Source of the DNA: Gemmatimonadota bacterium
GTDB lineage: Bacteria > Gemmatimonadota > Gemmatimonadetes > Longimicrobiales > Gaopeijiaceae
Reading direction: 5' to 3'
NCBI GenBank assembly: GCA_022826005.1
Contig: JAJDVT010000072.1
Span: 1 to 57,429 of the forward strand
Length of the DNA: 57,429 nt
The notes beneath the pieces are model-generated. The model saw nothing but the letters and a program-made list of their open reading frames with translations. It had not been told where the DNA came from and did no database searches. The translations under genes and the position numbers were made by a program. This document shows, in pieces, positions 8,438 to 17,555 of this stretch. How positions within the stretch are numbered: position 1 is the stretch's first letter; every line of letters begins with the position of its first letter.

Positions 8438-8784
8438 AGGAACGCCGGCACCGGGAAGACGACGGACCTAGAAGAGGCGATGTATTCCTGGTGCTGCTGG
8501 ATCCGACCCGCGGATCGGAGATCAGGAAGGCCCGCCCCTGTCTCGTGGTATCGCCCGACGAATTGAATGTTCATCTGGGCACCTTCCTGGTCGCTCCGAT
8601 GACCACCGGGAGTTACGAGTACCCCTTCCGCGTGCCCTGCCGGTTCCAGGAGCGGGACGGTTTCGTCGTGGCGGACCAACTGCGCACCGTTGACCGCGTT
8701 CGCCTGGCGCGGCGTCTGGGCAGGCTGCCGCATTCCACGGTAGCTGAGGTCCTGAATGTGTTGCAGAGGATGTTCGCGCCGTAA
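8422..8784 (+). CDS. mazF: MazF/PemK-type endoribonuclease toxin
   Basis: A 120-residue protein. RRGDVFLVLLDPTRGSEIRK followed by RPCLVVSPDELN is the typical MazF N-terminus with the conserved Arg/Gly loop; VAPMTTGSYEYPFRVP and DGFVVADQLRTVDRVRL contain the conserved Thr and Asp-Gln residues of the active site. MazF toxins cut single-stranded RNA at short specific sequences. Length and order match chromosomal mazEF modules. The first ~15 residues (MGMGVEERRHREDDG) are variable and a slightly later start cannot be excluded. Confidence 0.9.
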   Translation: MGMGVEERRHREDDGPRRGDVFLVLLDPTRGSEIRKARPCLVVSPDELNVHLGTFLVAPMTTGSYEYPFRVPCRFQERDGFVVADQLRTVDRVRLARRLGRLPHSTVAEVLNVLQRMFAP

Positions 8785-8884
8785 CAGCAACCCTCCCCCC
8801 GCAGCCCCGTGTCCAATAGTTCAATTACGGCCCACAGACCACCATACGGCGCGCCGACCGCACCGTGACCAGGGAGACCGACCG

Positions 8885-10762
8885 ATGCGAATCCCCCGCC
8901 AACTCCTCACACTCCTCCCGCTTCTCGCCCTCACCCTCGCCGCAGCCGCCCCCGCTCGGGCACAGACCGGCACCGTCACCGGCGCGATCACCCACGCGGT
9001 GACCGGGCAGCCGATCATCGGGGCAGTGGTGTCCGTGGAGGGAACCGGCCTCACCACCCGGTCCGGCCCGGGTGGCCGCTACTCGATTGCAAACGCCCCG
9101 GCCGGGGAACAGCACCTGACCGTGACGAGGATCGGCTACCTCACGCAGCGGCGGCAGATCACGGTGACCTCGGGCAGCACCACGGTCGCCGACTTCGCGC
9201 TCATGGCGGGACAGGTGATCGCGGACTCGATTGCGGCGGAGCGGATGCGGCAGCAGGCCGAGCCCCGGCAGATCATGCTGCGGGCCGCCTCGTCCATCGC
9301 TGGAAGCCTTCCCGCGCCCCCCTACTTCAACACCGAATCCTACGCCAACATCGACGAGAACGACTTCAAGCTCGTCAGCGCCAACCCCCTCTCCACCTTC
9401 TCGATCGACGTGGACCGGGCGTCCTACGCAAACATCCGCCGCTTCCTCCAGGACGGCGAGCGGCCGCCGGTCGACGCGGTGCGCATCGAGGAGATGATCA
9501 ACTACTTCCCCTACGACTGGAGCCAGGTGAGGGGCGAGCACCCCTTCGCGGTCACCACCGAGGTATGGGAGGCCCCCTGGACGCCCGAGCACCGCCTGGT
9601 GCGGATCGGTCTGCACGCGCAGTCCATCGACACCGAGGACCTCCCGCCCAGCAACCTGGTCTTCCTGCTGGACGTGTCGGGCTCGATGAGTTCGCCCGAC
9701 AAGCTGCCGCTGCTCAAGAAGGCGTTCGCGCTGCTGGTCGACCAGCTGAGGGGGCAGGACCGGGTGGCGATCGTGGTGTACGCGGGGGCGGCGGGACTGG
9801 TGCTTCCGTCGACGCCGGGCAGCCGGAAGGATGAGATCGCGGCCGCGCTGGAGAAGCTCCGGGCGGGCGGCAGTACGGCCGGCGGCGCGGGGATCAAGCT
9901 CGCCTACGAGGTGGCCCGCAAGAATCACATCGACGGGGGCAACAACCGCGTGATCCTGGCCACCGACGGCGACTTCAACGTGGGCGCGTCGAGCGACGCC
10001 GAGATGGTCCGGCTGATCGAGAAGGAGCGCGAGAGCGGCACCTTCCTCACGGTGCTCGGCTTCGGTACCGGCAATCTGAAGGATTCCAAGATGGAACAGA
10101 TCGCCGACCACGGGAACGGCAACTTTGCGTACGTGGACGGGCTCCTGGAGGCGCGCAAGGTGCTGATCGAGGAGATGGGCGGCACGCTGCTGACCCTGGC
10201 GAAGGACGTCAAGCTCCAGATCGAGTTCAACCCGGCCCGCGCCGCCGGCTACCGCCTGATCGGCTACGAGAACCGGCTCCTGGCCGACGAGGACTTCAAC
10301 GACGACACGAAGGACGCGGGCGAGCTCGGCGCCGGCCACACCGTCACCGCGCTCTACGAGGTGGTGCCGGTGGGGGTCGATGTGCCGCGAGCCGTAGACG
10401 CACTGCGCTACCAGCCGCAGCCCGACGACCCGCCGCCCGCCGTCTTCGAGGGCGAACTGATGTACGTGAAGGTCCGCTACAAGGATCCCGACGGCACGAG
10501 GAGCAAGCTGCTCGAACAGCCCGTCGCCGACCGCGTCCGCTCGCCTTCGACCGACTTCCGCTTCGCGACCGCCGTGGCGGGCTTCGGCATGCTGCTGCGG
10601 GACTCCCCGCACGCGGGCGACCTGACGCTGAATGACGTCGTGCACCTCGCCGAACGGGGCAAGGGCGACGACCCGCGCGGCTACCGCGGCGAGTTCATCC
10701 GGCTGGTGGAGGCAACACGGGACCTGGGGCTGCTGAAGGAACGCACCGAAGGGGGCAGATAG
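8885..10762 (+). CDS. Secreted VWA protein, YfbK-type, with carboxypeptidase-regulatory-like domain (paralog 1)
   Basis: A 625-residue protein starting at ATG 8885 with a Sec signal peptide (cleavage after ...APARA, residue ~26). A CarboxypepD_reg-like beta domain (GTVTGAITHAVTGQPI, GGRYSIANAPAGEQHL) covers ~27-105. The YfbK-specific N-terminal VWA extension starts at FNTESYANIDENDF (~147). The VWA domain has an intact MIDAS DVSGSM at ~263, and a DUF3520-type C-terminal domain follows. These proteins bind divalent metal and partner ligands at the cell surface or periplasm; the ligand is unknown. It is the first of three tandem paralogs, with blocks such as IEEMGGTLLTLAKDVKLQ nearly identical among them. 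Confidence 0.9.
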   Translation: MRIPRQLLTLLPLLALTLAAAAPARAQTGTVTGAITHAVTGQPIIGAVVSVEGTGLTTRSGPGGRYSIANAPAGEQHLTVTRIGYLTQRRQITVTSGSTTVADFALMAGQVIADSIAAERMRQQAEPRQIMLRAASSIAGSLPAPPYFNTESYANIDENDFKLVSANPLSTFSIDVDRASYANIRRFLQDGERPPVDAVRIEEMINYFPYDWSQVRGEHPFAVTTEVWEAPWTPEHRLVRIGLHAQSIDTEDLPPSNLVFLLDVSGSMSSPDKLPLLKKAFALLVDQLRGQDRVAIVVYAGAAGLVLPSTPGSRKDEIAAALEKLRAGGSTAGGAGIKLAYEVARKNHIDGGNNRVILATDGDFNVGASSDAEMVRLIEKERESGTFLTVLGFGTGNLKDSKMEQIADHGNGNFAYVDGLLEARKVLIEEMGGTLLTLAKDVKLQIEFNPARAAGYRLIGYENRLLADEDFNDDTKDAGELGAGHTVTALYEVVPVGVDVPRAVDALRYQPQPDDPPPAVFEGELMYVKVRYKDPDGTRSKLLEQPVADRVRSPSTDFRFATAVAGFGMLLRDSPHAGDLTLNDVVHLAERGKGDDPRGYRGEFIRLVEATRDLGLLKERTEGGR

Positions 10763-10814
10763 CCCTCGGCGCGTGGCGCGGCCGTCCGAGGCGGCCGTTC
10801 GAACCGGGAGGGCG

Positions 10815-10870
10815 TCCGAATCGGACCCGTCCGGGACCTCTGTCCGAATCGGAACCTGTGGTGTATATAA
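10815..10870 (+). promoter_or_regulatory. Promoter region of VWA paralog 2 with duplicated palindrome
   Basis: The palindrome TCCGAATCGGA occurs twice, at 10815-10825 and 10843-10853 (28-base period, same face of the helix at about 2.7 turns). A TATATAAGG -10-like element follows at about 10863-10871. A related, more degenerate leader precedes the next transcript (about 13005-13085), including the shared block CATCAACCGGCGGCC/CATTAACCGGCGGCC. Confidence 0.45.
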
Positions 10871-10942
10871 GGTAAACGGTGCATAAGCATTAACCGGCGG
10901 CCCCACCCTGCCGGAGCCGCCTCACATCCCCAAGGAGGCTGC

Positions 10943-12985
10943 ATGAGATCAATCAGTGTTCGAACCGTTGGAATCGCAACCCTGTGCTCCCTGGCAGGCA
11001 TCGGCGCTGCGGTGGCGTTGGCAAAGATCGTCACCACTCCGGACGCGACAACCACCACGGCGACTCCGACCGGCCCGGGAGCCGCCGGCCAGGCAATCCC
11101 CAACCCCGCTTCATCCCTGGCCTGCCCCGGGGAGGTGATCTGGGGCGAGCCGCACAGCCCTCCGACGGGGCCTGTAGGCCAGATTGTGGGGCACGTCACC
11201 AACGCGCAGAGCGGGGTGGCGATCGAGAGCGTCCTGCTAACACTGGACGGCAATCAGACCCGCGTGCTGACCAACCCATCGGGACGCTACGCCGTTCCGT
11301 CCGTTCCTGTCGGCGAGCGCACCGTCACCGCCTCGATCCTGGGCTTCGCGGATCAGCAACGACAGGTGACGGTCTCGGAGGGCCAGACCGCGGTCGTAGA
11401 TTTCCCGTTGGAGCCGGGTGTGCTTCGGGTCGAGGACATCGTCGTCACCGGGGTGGCGCGTGGCATCCCCCAAGTCAAACTCCCGTTCACCGCCTACGAA
11501 GTGGACATCGCCAATCTGGCTGTGCCGGCACCCCCGAGCGGCACCGAGGGCTGGAACACCGAATCCTACGCCCCCATCAGCGAGAACCGGTTCCGGCGGG
11601 TCAGCGACGCGCCTCTCTCCACCTTCGCCATCGATGTGGACCGGGCGTCCTACGCCAACGTCCGCCGCTTCATCCAGGACGGCCAGCGGCCACCCCTCGA
11701 CGCGGTGCGCATCGAGGAGATGATCAACTACTTCGCCTACGAATGGGGCGATGTGCGCGGCGAGCACCCCTTCGCCGTGACCACCGAGGTGTCGCGGGCC
11801 CCCTGGACGCCCGAGCACCGCCTCGTCCGGATCGGACTCAACGCACCCACGGTGGATGAGCGGGACCTGCCGCCCAGCAACCTGGTCTTCCTGCTCGACG
11901 TGTCCGGCTCGATGGACGAACCGAACAAGCTGCCGCTCCTCCAGAGCGCCTTCGCGCTGCTGGCCGACCGCCTGAGACCCCAGGACCGTGTGACCGTGGT
12001 GACCTACTCCACACAAGTCTGCCTGGCGCTGGCTCCGACCACCGGCGACCGGAAGGGCGAGATCCTGGCACTGATCGAAAGTCTGCGTCCCGGCGGCGGC
12101 ACCGCGGGCGGACCGGCGCTGCAGCACGCGTACGACATCGCCCGCGAGCATCACATCGAAGGCGGCAACAACCGGATCATCCTGGCCACCGACGGGGACT
12201 TCAACATCGGTCCCGCCAGCAACGAGGCGATGGTGGAGTTGGTCGAGAGGGAACGCAAGGCCGGTACCCACCTGACCGTCCTCGGCTTCGGCACCGGCAA
12301 CCTGAAGGACTCCAAGATGGAGCAGATCGCCGACAACGGGAACGGCAACTTCCACTATGTCGACGGGCTGCTGGAAGCGCGCAAGGTGCTCATCGAGGAG
12401 ATGGGCGGAACGCTCCTGACGCTGGCGAAGGACGTGAAGCTCCAGGTCGAATTCAACCCGGCGCGGGTGGCCGGCTACCGCCTGATCGGCTACGAGAACC
12501 GGCTGCTCGCCGACGAGGACTTCAGCGACGACACGAAGGACGCGGGCGAACTCGGAGCCGGCCACACCGTCACTGCGTTGTACGAGGTCGTGCCGGCGGG
12601 GCTCGATGTGCCCCGTGCCGTCGACGCGCGGCGCTACCAGTCCGGGCCCGCCGACCCGCCGCCCGCCGTCTTCGAGGGCGAACTCATGTACGTGAAGGTC
12701 CGCTACAAGGACCCCGACGGCACGAGGAGCAAGCTGCTGGAGCAACCGGTCGCCGACCGCGTCCGCTCAGCCTCGACCGACCTGCGGTTCGCGAGCGCGG
12801 TCGCGGGCTTCGGCATGCTGCTGCGGGACTCGGAGCATGCGGGCGACCTCACGCTGAACGACGTGGTGCGGCTCGCCGAGAGGGGCAAGGGCAACGACCC
12901 GCGCGGCTACCGGGGCGAGTTCATCCGGCTGGTGGAGGCGACCCGGGACCTGGGGCTGCTGAAGGAACGCGGCGAAGGGGGCTGA
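10943..12985 (+). CDS. VWA protein, YfbK-type, with carboxypeptidase-regulatory-like domain (paralog 2)
   Basis: A 680-residue protein with a textbook Shine-Dalgarno (AAGGAGG, 7 bases before ATG). The N-terminus MRSISVRTVGIATLCSLAG is an uncleaved or weakly cleaved membrane anchor rather than a typical signal peptide, followed by a Thr/Pro-rich linker. The CarboxypepD_reg-like domain is at ~75-155 (GQIVGHVTNAQSGVAIESV). The YfbK extension begins at WNTESYAPISENRF, the VWA MIDAS DVSGSM is at ~318, and the DUF3520-type region follows. Compared with paralog 1 the VWA loop sequence differs (VTVVTYSTQVCLALAPTTGD versus an Ala/Gly-rich loop), so ligands may differ. Confidence 0.9.
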   Translation: MRSISVRTVGIATLCSLAGIGAAVALAKIVTTPDATTTTATPTGPGAAGQAIPNPASSLACPGEVIWGEPHSPPTGPVGQIVGHVTNAQSGVAIESVLLTLDGNQTRVLTNPSGRYAVPSVPVGERTVTASILGFADQQRQVTVSEGQTAVVDFPLEPGVLRVEDIVVTGVARGIPQVKLPFTAYEVDIANLAVPAPPSGTEGWNTESYAPISENRFRRVSDAPLSTFAIDVDRASYANVRRFIQDGQRPPLDAVRIEEMINYFAYEWGDVRGEHPFAVTTEVSRAPWTPEHRLVRIGLNAPTVDERDLPPSNLVFLLDVSGSMDEPNKLPLLQSAFALLADRLRPQDRVTVVTYSTQVCLALAPTTGDRKGEILALIESLRPGGGTAGGPALQHAYDIAREHHIEGGNNRIILATDGDFNIGPASNEAMVELVERERKAGTHLTVLGFGTGNLKDSKMEQIADNGNGNFHYVDGLLEARKVLIEEMGGTLLTLAKDVKLQVEFNPARVAGYRLIGYENRLLADEDFSDDTKDAGELGAGHTVTALYEVVPAGLDVPRAVDARRYQSGPADPPPAVFEGELMYVKVRYKDPDGTRSKLLEQPVADRVRSASTDLRFASAVAGFGMLLRDSEHAGDLTLNDVVRLAERGKGNDPRGYRGEFIRLVEATRDLGLLKERGEGG

Positions 12986-13121
12986 TCAACCCGCTGTGCC
13001 GGAGCGGCCAGTCGGACCGGAGGGCCGTCCCAACCGGAAACGGCGGGGTTTGGAATAGATAGTGCGTCAGCATCAACCGGCGGCCCGAACACCGAGCCGC
13101 CCAACACCGAAGGAGGTCGCT

Positions 13122-13547
13122 ATGCGACTCATCACTGTTCGAACCATCGCAGTCGCCACCCTCTGCGCCCTGGCGGGCATCGGCACCGCGGTAACGCTGG
13201 TCAAGGTCGGCACGGCGCCCGAAGTGCCGCCCGGCGCTGAGGCATCTCATGGCACGCTGACGGGCCAGGTCACCGACGTGGCAACCGGAATCGCGCTCGA
13301 GAACGCCGTGATCCTGCTGGAAGACGCCGGAATCGGCGCCGTCACCAACCGCAACGGTCGCTTCATGATCGCGAACGTGTCGGCTGGCAGACACACCGTA
13401 ACCATCAAGAACCTGGGCTATGCGGACCAGGAGCAGGAGGTGACGGTCGTCGGAGGCCTGCCGACGGTTGCCGATCTGGAGATGCGGATGGAGGTCATCA
13501 AGCTCGAGGACCTGGTCATATCCGTAGTGCTGCCCGGAAGGAGGTAG
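13122..13547 (+). CDS. Short carboxypeptidase-regulatory-like protein (truncated VWA paralog)
   Basis: A 141-residue protein with a strong AAGGAGG ribosome site. Its first 27 residues (MRLITVRTIAVATLCALAG...) are close to the start of VWA paralog 2, and it contains the same Ig-like regulatory domain (GTLTGQVTDVATGIALENAV, NGRFMIANVSAGRHTV), but it stops just where the paralog continues with VWA. It looks like a partial duplication that has retained a complete single domain, then ends in VVLPGRR. It lies 3 bases before paralog 3, whose ribosome-binding site overlaps its end, so the two are in one transcript. Confidence 0.8.
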   Translation: MRLITVRTIAVATLCALAGIGTAVTLVKVGTAPEVPPGAEASHGTLTGQVTDVATGIALENAVILLEDAGIGAVTNRNGRFMIANVSAGRHTVTIKNLGYADQEQEVTVVGGLPTVADLEMRMEVIKLEDLVISVVLPGRR

Positions 13548-13550
13548 TCC

Positions 13551-15443
13551 ATGAAAACCAGAACAATCGTTCGCAACGCGGCAACCGCCGCCATCGCGCT
13601 TCTGTTGCCGGGCTTCGCCGGCACGGCTCACGCCCAGCAGACAGGCACGATCACGGGCGTGGTCACCGACGCCGCCAACGGGCAGACGCTCGAATCCGCG
13701 CTGGTAACGCTGGACGGTGCGGAGGCCGGGGTGCTCACCAACACTCAGGGCCGCTACGAGCTGACCGGAGTGCCGGCCGGCGAACACACCGTGACCGTCG
13801 CACTTCTGGGCTACGAAAAGCAGGAGGTTCAGGTGACGGTCGTGGCCGGCCAGACCGCGGTGGCGGACATCGCGCTGACGGCGGGTGCGCTCAGGGTCCA
13901 GGACGTCATCGTCACGGGTGTGGCAAGGGGCATGGCCATGGCCCGGGTCGCCGGCGAATACGAGTACCGGCGCCCCTACAACACCGAGTCCTACGCCGAA
14001 ATCAACGAAAACGAGTTCAAGACCGTCGGCGAGGCCCCCCTCTCCACCTTCTCGATCGACGTGGACCGCGCGTCCTACGCCAATGTTCGTCGCTTCATCC
14101 AGGACGGCCAGCGGCCGCCGGTCGACGCGGTGCGCATCGAGGAGATGATCAACTACTTCCCGTACGCGTGGGGCGATGTGGCGGGTGAACACCCCTTCGC
14201 GGTCACCACCGAGGTGACGCAGGCCCCCTGGAAGCGCGAGCACAGGCTGGTGCGCATCGGGCTGCACGCCGAGTCGATCGACACCGAGGACCTTCCTCCC
14301 AGCAACCTGGTTTTCCTGCTGGACGTGTCGGGCTCGATGAGTTCCCAGGACAAGCTGCCGCTGCTGAAGAAGGCGTTCGCGCTGCTGGTCGACCAGTTGA
14401 GGGAGCAGGACCGGGTCGCGATCGTGGTGTATGCGGGGGCGGCGGGACTGGTGCTTTCGTCTACCCCGGGCAGCGAGAAGGAAGAGATCCTGGCCGCGCT
14501 CGACAAGCTCAATGCCGGTGGCAGCACGGCCGGCGGCGCGGGGATCAGGCTCGCGTACGACGTGGCGCGCAAGTACCACATGGACGGCGGAAACAACCGC
14601 GTGATCCTCGCCACCGACGGTGACTTCAACGTGGGCGCGTCGAGCGACGACGCGATGGTGAAGCTGATCGAGAAGGAGCGCGAGAGCGGCACCTTCCTCA
14701 GCGTGCTCGGCTTCGGCACCGGGAACCTGAAGGACTCCAAGATGGAGCAGATCGCCGACCACGGGAACGGCAACTTCGCCTATATCGACGGGCTGCTGGA
14801 GGCCCGCAAGGTGCTGGTGGAGGAGATGGGCGGCACGCTGCTGACGCTCGCCAAGGACGTCAAGCTCCAGGTCGAGTTCAACCCGGCTACTGTCTCCGGC
14901 TACCGGCTCATCGGGTACGAGAACCGGCTGCTCGCCGACGAGGACTTCAACGACGACACCAGGGACGCGGGGGAACTCGGCGCCGGGCACACGGTGACTG
15001 CGCTCTACGAGGTGGTGCCGGCGGGAGTGGCCATGCCGCGTCCGTCGGTGGATCCGCTGCGCTACCAGGTGCGGCAGCCGGCCGGGAACGAAGCGCCGCC
15101 GCCCAGCCGTTTCGAGGACGAGCTCATGTTCGTCAAGGTCCGCTACAAGGACCCCGACGGGGACAGGAGCAAGCTGCTCCAACACGCGGTCCTCGACCGC
15201 ACGGGGACGCCCTCGAACGACTTCCGGTTCGCGACCGCGGTGGCGGGCTTCGGAATGCTCCTGCGGGACTCGGAGCACGCCGGCACCTTCACGCTGGATG
15301 ACGTCGTGAGCCTGGCGGAGGGCAGCAGGGGAGACGACCCGCGCGGCTACCGCGGCGAGTTCATCCGGCTGGTGGAAGCGTCACGGGACCTCAAGCTGCT
15401 GGAGATGGAGGCCGAGGAGTTCCGGCCGGATCGCTGGCGGTAG
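13551..15443 (+). CDS. Secreted VWA protein, YfbK-type, with carboxypeptidase-regulatory-like domain (paralog 3)
   Basis: A 630-residue protein starting at ATG 13551 after GGAAGGAGG. A Sec signal peptide ends at ...AGTAHA. Domains follow in the same order as paralog 1: regulatory beta domain (GTITGVVTDAANGQTLESAL), YfbK extension (YNTESYAEINENEFK), VWA with DVSGSM at ~258, and C-terminal DUF3520-type region. In the VWA core it is closest to paralog 1 (LLKKAFALLVDQLR, VVYAGAAGLVL) but in the linker (GALRVQDVIVTGVARGM) it matches paralog 2, suggesting gene conversion or recombination inside the array. Confidence 0.9.
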   Translation: MKTRTIVRNAATAAIALLLPGFAGTAHAQQTGTITGVVTDAANGQTLESALVTLDGAEAGVLTNTQGRYELTGVPAGEHTVTVALLGYEKQEVQVTVVAGQTAVADIALTAGALRVQDVIVTGVARGMAMARVAGEYEYRRPYNTESYAEINENEFKTVGEAPLSTFSIDVDRASYANVRRFIQDGQRPPVDAVRIEEMINYFPYAWGDVAGEHPFAVTTEVTQAPWKREHRLVRIGLHAESIDTEDLPPSNLVFLLDVSGSMSSQDKLPLLKKAFALLVDQLREQDRVAIVVYAGAAGLVLSSTPGSEKEEILAALDKLNAGGSTAGGAGIRLAYDVARKYHMDGGNNRVILATDGDFNVGASSDDAMVKLIEKERESGTFLSVLGFGTGNLKDSKMEQIADHGNGNFAYIDGLLEARKVLVEEMGGTLLTLAKDVKLQVEFNPATVSGYRLIGYENRLLADEDFNDDTRDAGELGAGHTVTALYEVVPAGVAMPRPSVDPLRYQVRQPAGNEAPPPSRFEDELMFVKVRYKDPDGDRSKLLQHAVLDRTGTPSNDFRFATAVAGFGMLLRDSEHAGTFTLDDVVSLAEGSRGDDPRGYRGEFIRLVEASRDLKLLEMEAEEFRPDRWR

Positions 15444-15463
15444 CTTACCAGACCCTGCTGCGT

Positions 15464-15634
15464 TTGCACTCCGCAATCGTCGACCCGCGCTATGCGGAGG
15501 AAGACTGGAGGCGATACCTGTACGACCGGGTGGCCGAGTCGATCCGGGAGGACCTCAAGGAAGAGCTCGACTTCGCCGCCGTGGAGGCCGCGGTGGCGGA
15601 CGCGATGGCGTCAGCTTCCGGCCTGGACCATTAG
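15464..15634 (+). pseudogene. Short helical coding remnant after the VWA array
   Basis: From a TTG at 15464 (frame open further upstream through the end of paralog 3) the frame reads LHSAIVDPRYAEEDWRRYLY and then an acidic amphipathic helix (VAESIREDLKEELD) to a stop at 15632. Residue use looks like real coding sequence but no start with a ribosome site is visible. It is probably the C-terminal remnant of a lost gene. It overlaps, on the opposite strand, the tail of the broken Ig-like gene. Confidence 0.35.
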
Positions 15635-16115
15635 CCCTACTACGAAACCACTGCGCGCCGGCGGTGGCCTCGTACAGGTAGGCGAGCGCGCTTCGGGGAG
15701 TGATCACCAACACCACGGCGCGGTCGGTCGCGGTCCCGGCAGTCGCGTGGATCGTCGCCAACCCGTCCCCGGCAGCCCGTGCCAGCCCGGTGGCGTCCAC
15801 CGTCGCAACGGACGTGTCGCTACTCGACCAGGCAACCCAGTCGCCAGTCATGATCGCGCCGTTCTGGTCGCGCACCTCCGCGACCAGGCGAGCCGTGTCT
15901 CCGACCGCCCGCAGGGTGACCGAGTCGGGCGTTACGGAAATGCCGACCGGTCGCAGCGGGTCGACCGGGACCGTTCCCCCATCACCGCAGGCCAGCGCTG
16001 TGCAGGCCGCGACGGCGAGGGCTACAGCAGCCGGACGACTACCGCATGTCTCCGCAACGCGCTTGTGAAGCGATTCACAATCTGTCGCGGCCGAGGTGCG
16101 AGACCCGGGCTCCAT
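15555..16115 (-). pseudogene. Truncated Big_2-domain protein, probable remnant of an Ig-LRR lipoprotein
   Basis: Read from ATG 16115 on the reverse strand. A hydrophobic segment with Cys (AVALAVAACTALACGDGG) looks like a lipoprotein signal. A Big_2 Ig domain follows (VGISVTPDSVTLRAVGDTA, WSSSDTSVATVDATGLARA). It then reads ALAYLYEATAGAQW, which matches the segment that introduces leucine-rich repeats in many related secreted proteins (ALVALYEATDGPNW...). Directly after that Trp, at about 15648, the similarity stops and the frame runs out through Pro/Arg-rich sequence. The LRR part is therefore missing. The product, if made, would be the Ig domain only. Confidence 0.6.
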
Positions 16116-16153
16116 CGTCTTGCCATCTCCAACTCGGGGACGCTCCCGGTAGA

Positions 16154-17299
16154 CTACCCCCGCCCCGCCCAGGCCGCCAGCACCTCGGCCTCGAGCCCGG
16201 CGGGCAGCCCGGCGCGCATTCCGTCGCGCCGCTCTTGCGGCAGCGTGTTCCACCACTCCATCGTGGCGCGGGCCGTGTCGCCGAGCTGGCGGAAGGTCAG
16301 CCCGGCGGCCACCGCGGCGGCCACCGACACCTGGTTCATGCCAACCGATTCGCCCTCCGGCGGCACCCAGTTGGTCATGTGGCCCCACGGCCGGACCCCG
16401 TGCTCGGCCATGAATTCGGTCGACACCCACGTGAAGGTGGCGTCCGCTTCGAGCACCGCGCGGATCTCCTCCAGCATGGCGCCGAACTCCTGCACCTCGC
16501 CCGTGGCGTTGTAGGTGCCGCCGGTGCCTGGCGTCTCGACCAGCCGCACGATCCACTCGGACAGGTCGCGCGCGTCGATGTTCTGCACCGGATCCGTGGG
16601 CGAATTCGGGGCGAGCACCTCGCCGCCGCGCGCGACGCGGACCGGCCAGTAGGTCCAGCGGTCGGTGTTGTCGCCCGGCCCGACGATAAGCCCCGGACGG
16701 ACGTTGATCGCGCCGTCGCCGAACGCTTCCGTGTTGATCGCCTCGCAGCGCGCCTTCCCCGGCCCGTACTCGTTCTCCGCGTCCGGCGACGACAGCTGCC
16801 CCACCGGATAGCTCTCGTCGATCCCGACCGACGCGAAGTCCACGTACGCCGAAATGGACGATACGAACAGGTACCGGCCAACCTGGCCCTGCAGCAGATC
16901 GGTCGACATCGCCACCCAGCGCGGGATCGAGGCCGAATTGTCTATCACGGCGTCCCATTCGCGCCCCTCCAGCGCGCCCAGGTCGTCGTTGCGGTCGCCG
17001 ATCAGGTGCTCGACGCGCTCGAAGTAGTCGTGGAAGAAGGGCGGCTCGGTGCGGCCGCGGGTGAAGATCGACACCTCGTGGCCGCGGTCGAGCGCGTACT
17101 TGACCTGGTGCGGGCCGATGAAGCGGGTGCCGCCGAGGATGAGGATGCGCTGGGGGTCCGGCGGTCCGCCTGCGCTGCCGGGCATATCGCCGTCGCCGGG
17201 CGCCGCGCACGCCAGGGGGCCGAGGGCGCCGAGCGCACCGAGGGCGCCGCCTGCCCGGGCGGTCGTCTTCACGAATTCGCGTCTGGTCTGGTTGGTCAT
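16154..17299 (-). CDS. Tat-exported NAD(P)-dependent epimerase/dehydratase (extended SDR)
   Basis: A 381-residue protein. The N-terminus carries a twin-arginine signal (TRREFVKTTARAGGALGALG) followed by a Gly/Pro linker. The Rossmann nucleotide-binding motif GGTRFIGPHQV is at ~54-64 and the extended-SDR active-site region shows SSISAYVDF. RPGLIVGPGDNTDR and NIDARDLSEWIVRLVE are typical of NAD-dependent epimerase/dehydratase and isoflavone-reductase-like proteins. Export through Tat implies folding with its nucleotide cofactor in the cytoplasm first, as for Gfo/Idh-type exported oxidoreductases. The substrate is probably a sugar or similar, but this cannot be read from the sequence. Transcribed away from the HD gene. 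Confidence 0.85.
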   Translation of the reverse strand: MTNQTRREFVKTTARAGGALGALGALGPLACAAPGDGDMPGSAGGPPDPQRILILGGTRFIGPHQVKYALDRGHEVSIFTRGRTEPPFFHDYFERVEHLIGDRNDDLGALEGREWDAVIDNSASIPRWVAMSTDLLQGQVGRYLFVSSISAYVDFASVGIDESYPVGQLSSPDAENEYGPGKARCEAINTEAFGDGAINVRPGLIVGPGDNTDRWTYWPVRVARGGEVLAPNSPTDPVQNIDARDLSEWIVRLVETPGTGGTYNATGEVQEFGAMLEEIRAVLEADATFTWVSTEFMAEHGVRPWGHMTNWVPPEGESVGMNQVSVAAAVAAGLTFRQLGDTARATMEWWNTLPQERRDGMRAGLPAGLEAEVLAAWAGRG

Positions 17300-17555
17300 C
17301 GTAGTAGCCTCCAGAGGGTGACCGCCGGTGTGCGGATCGCCGGCATCCCGCCAGCCAACGTCCGCTCCGGTTCCGCGCGAGCATCGTACGCCGACCGGGG
17401 CGTCCGCGCCACTTGCCGGCGCGCGCCCTCACCCACCCCGTGCCACTTGCCCCGCGCCCCCCCGCGCCCTACTAGTGTCTCCAAGGATCCTCGGCTCCTG
17501 GCGCCGCCGGGATCGGTGGCGGGACGAGGCCGCCGACCCCTGCCCGGAGGTCAAA

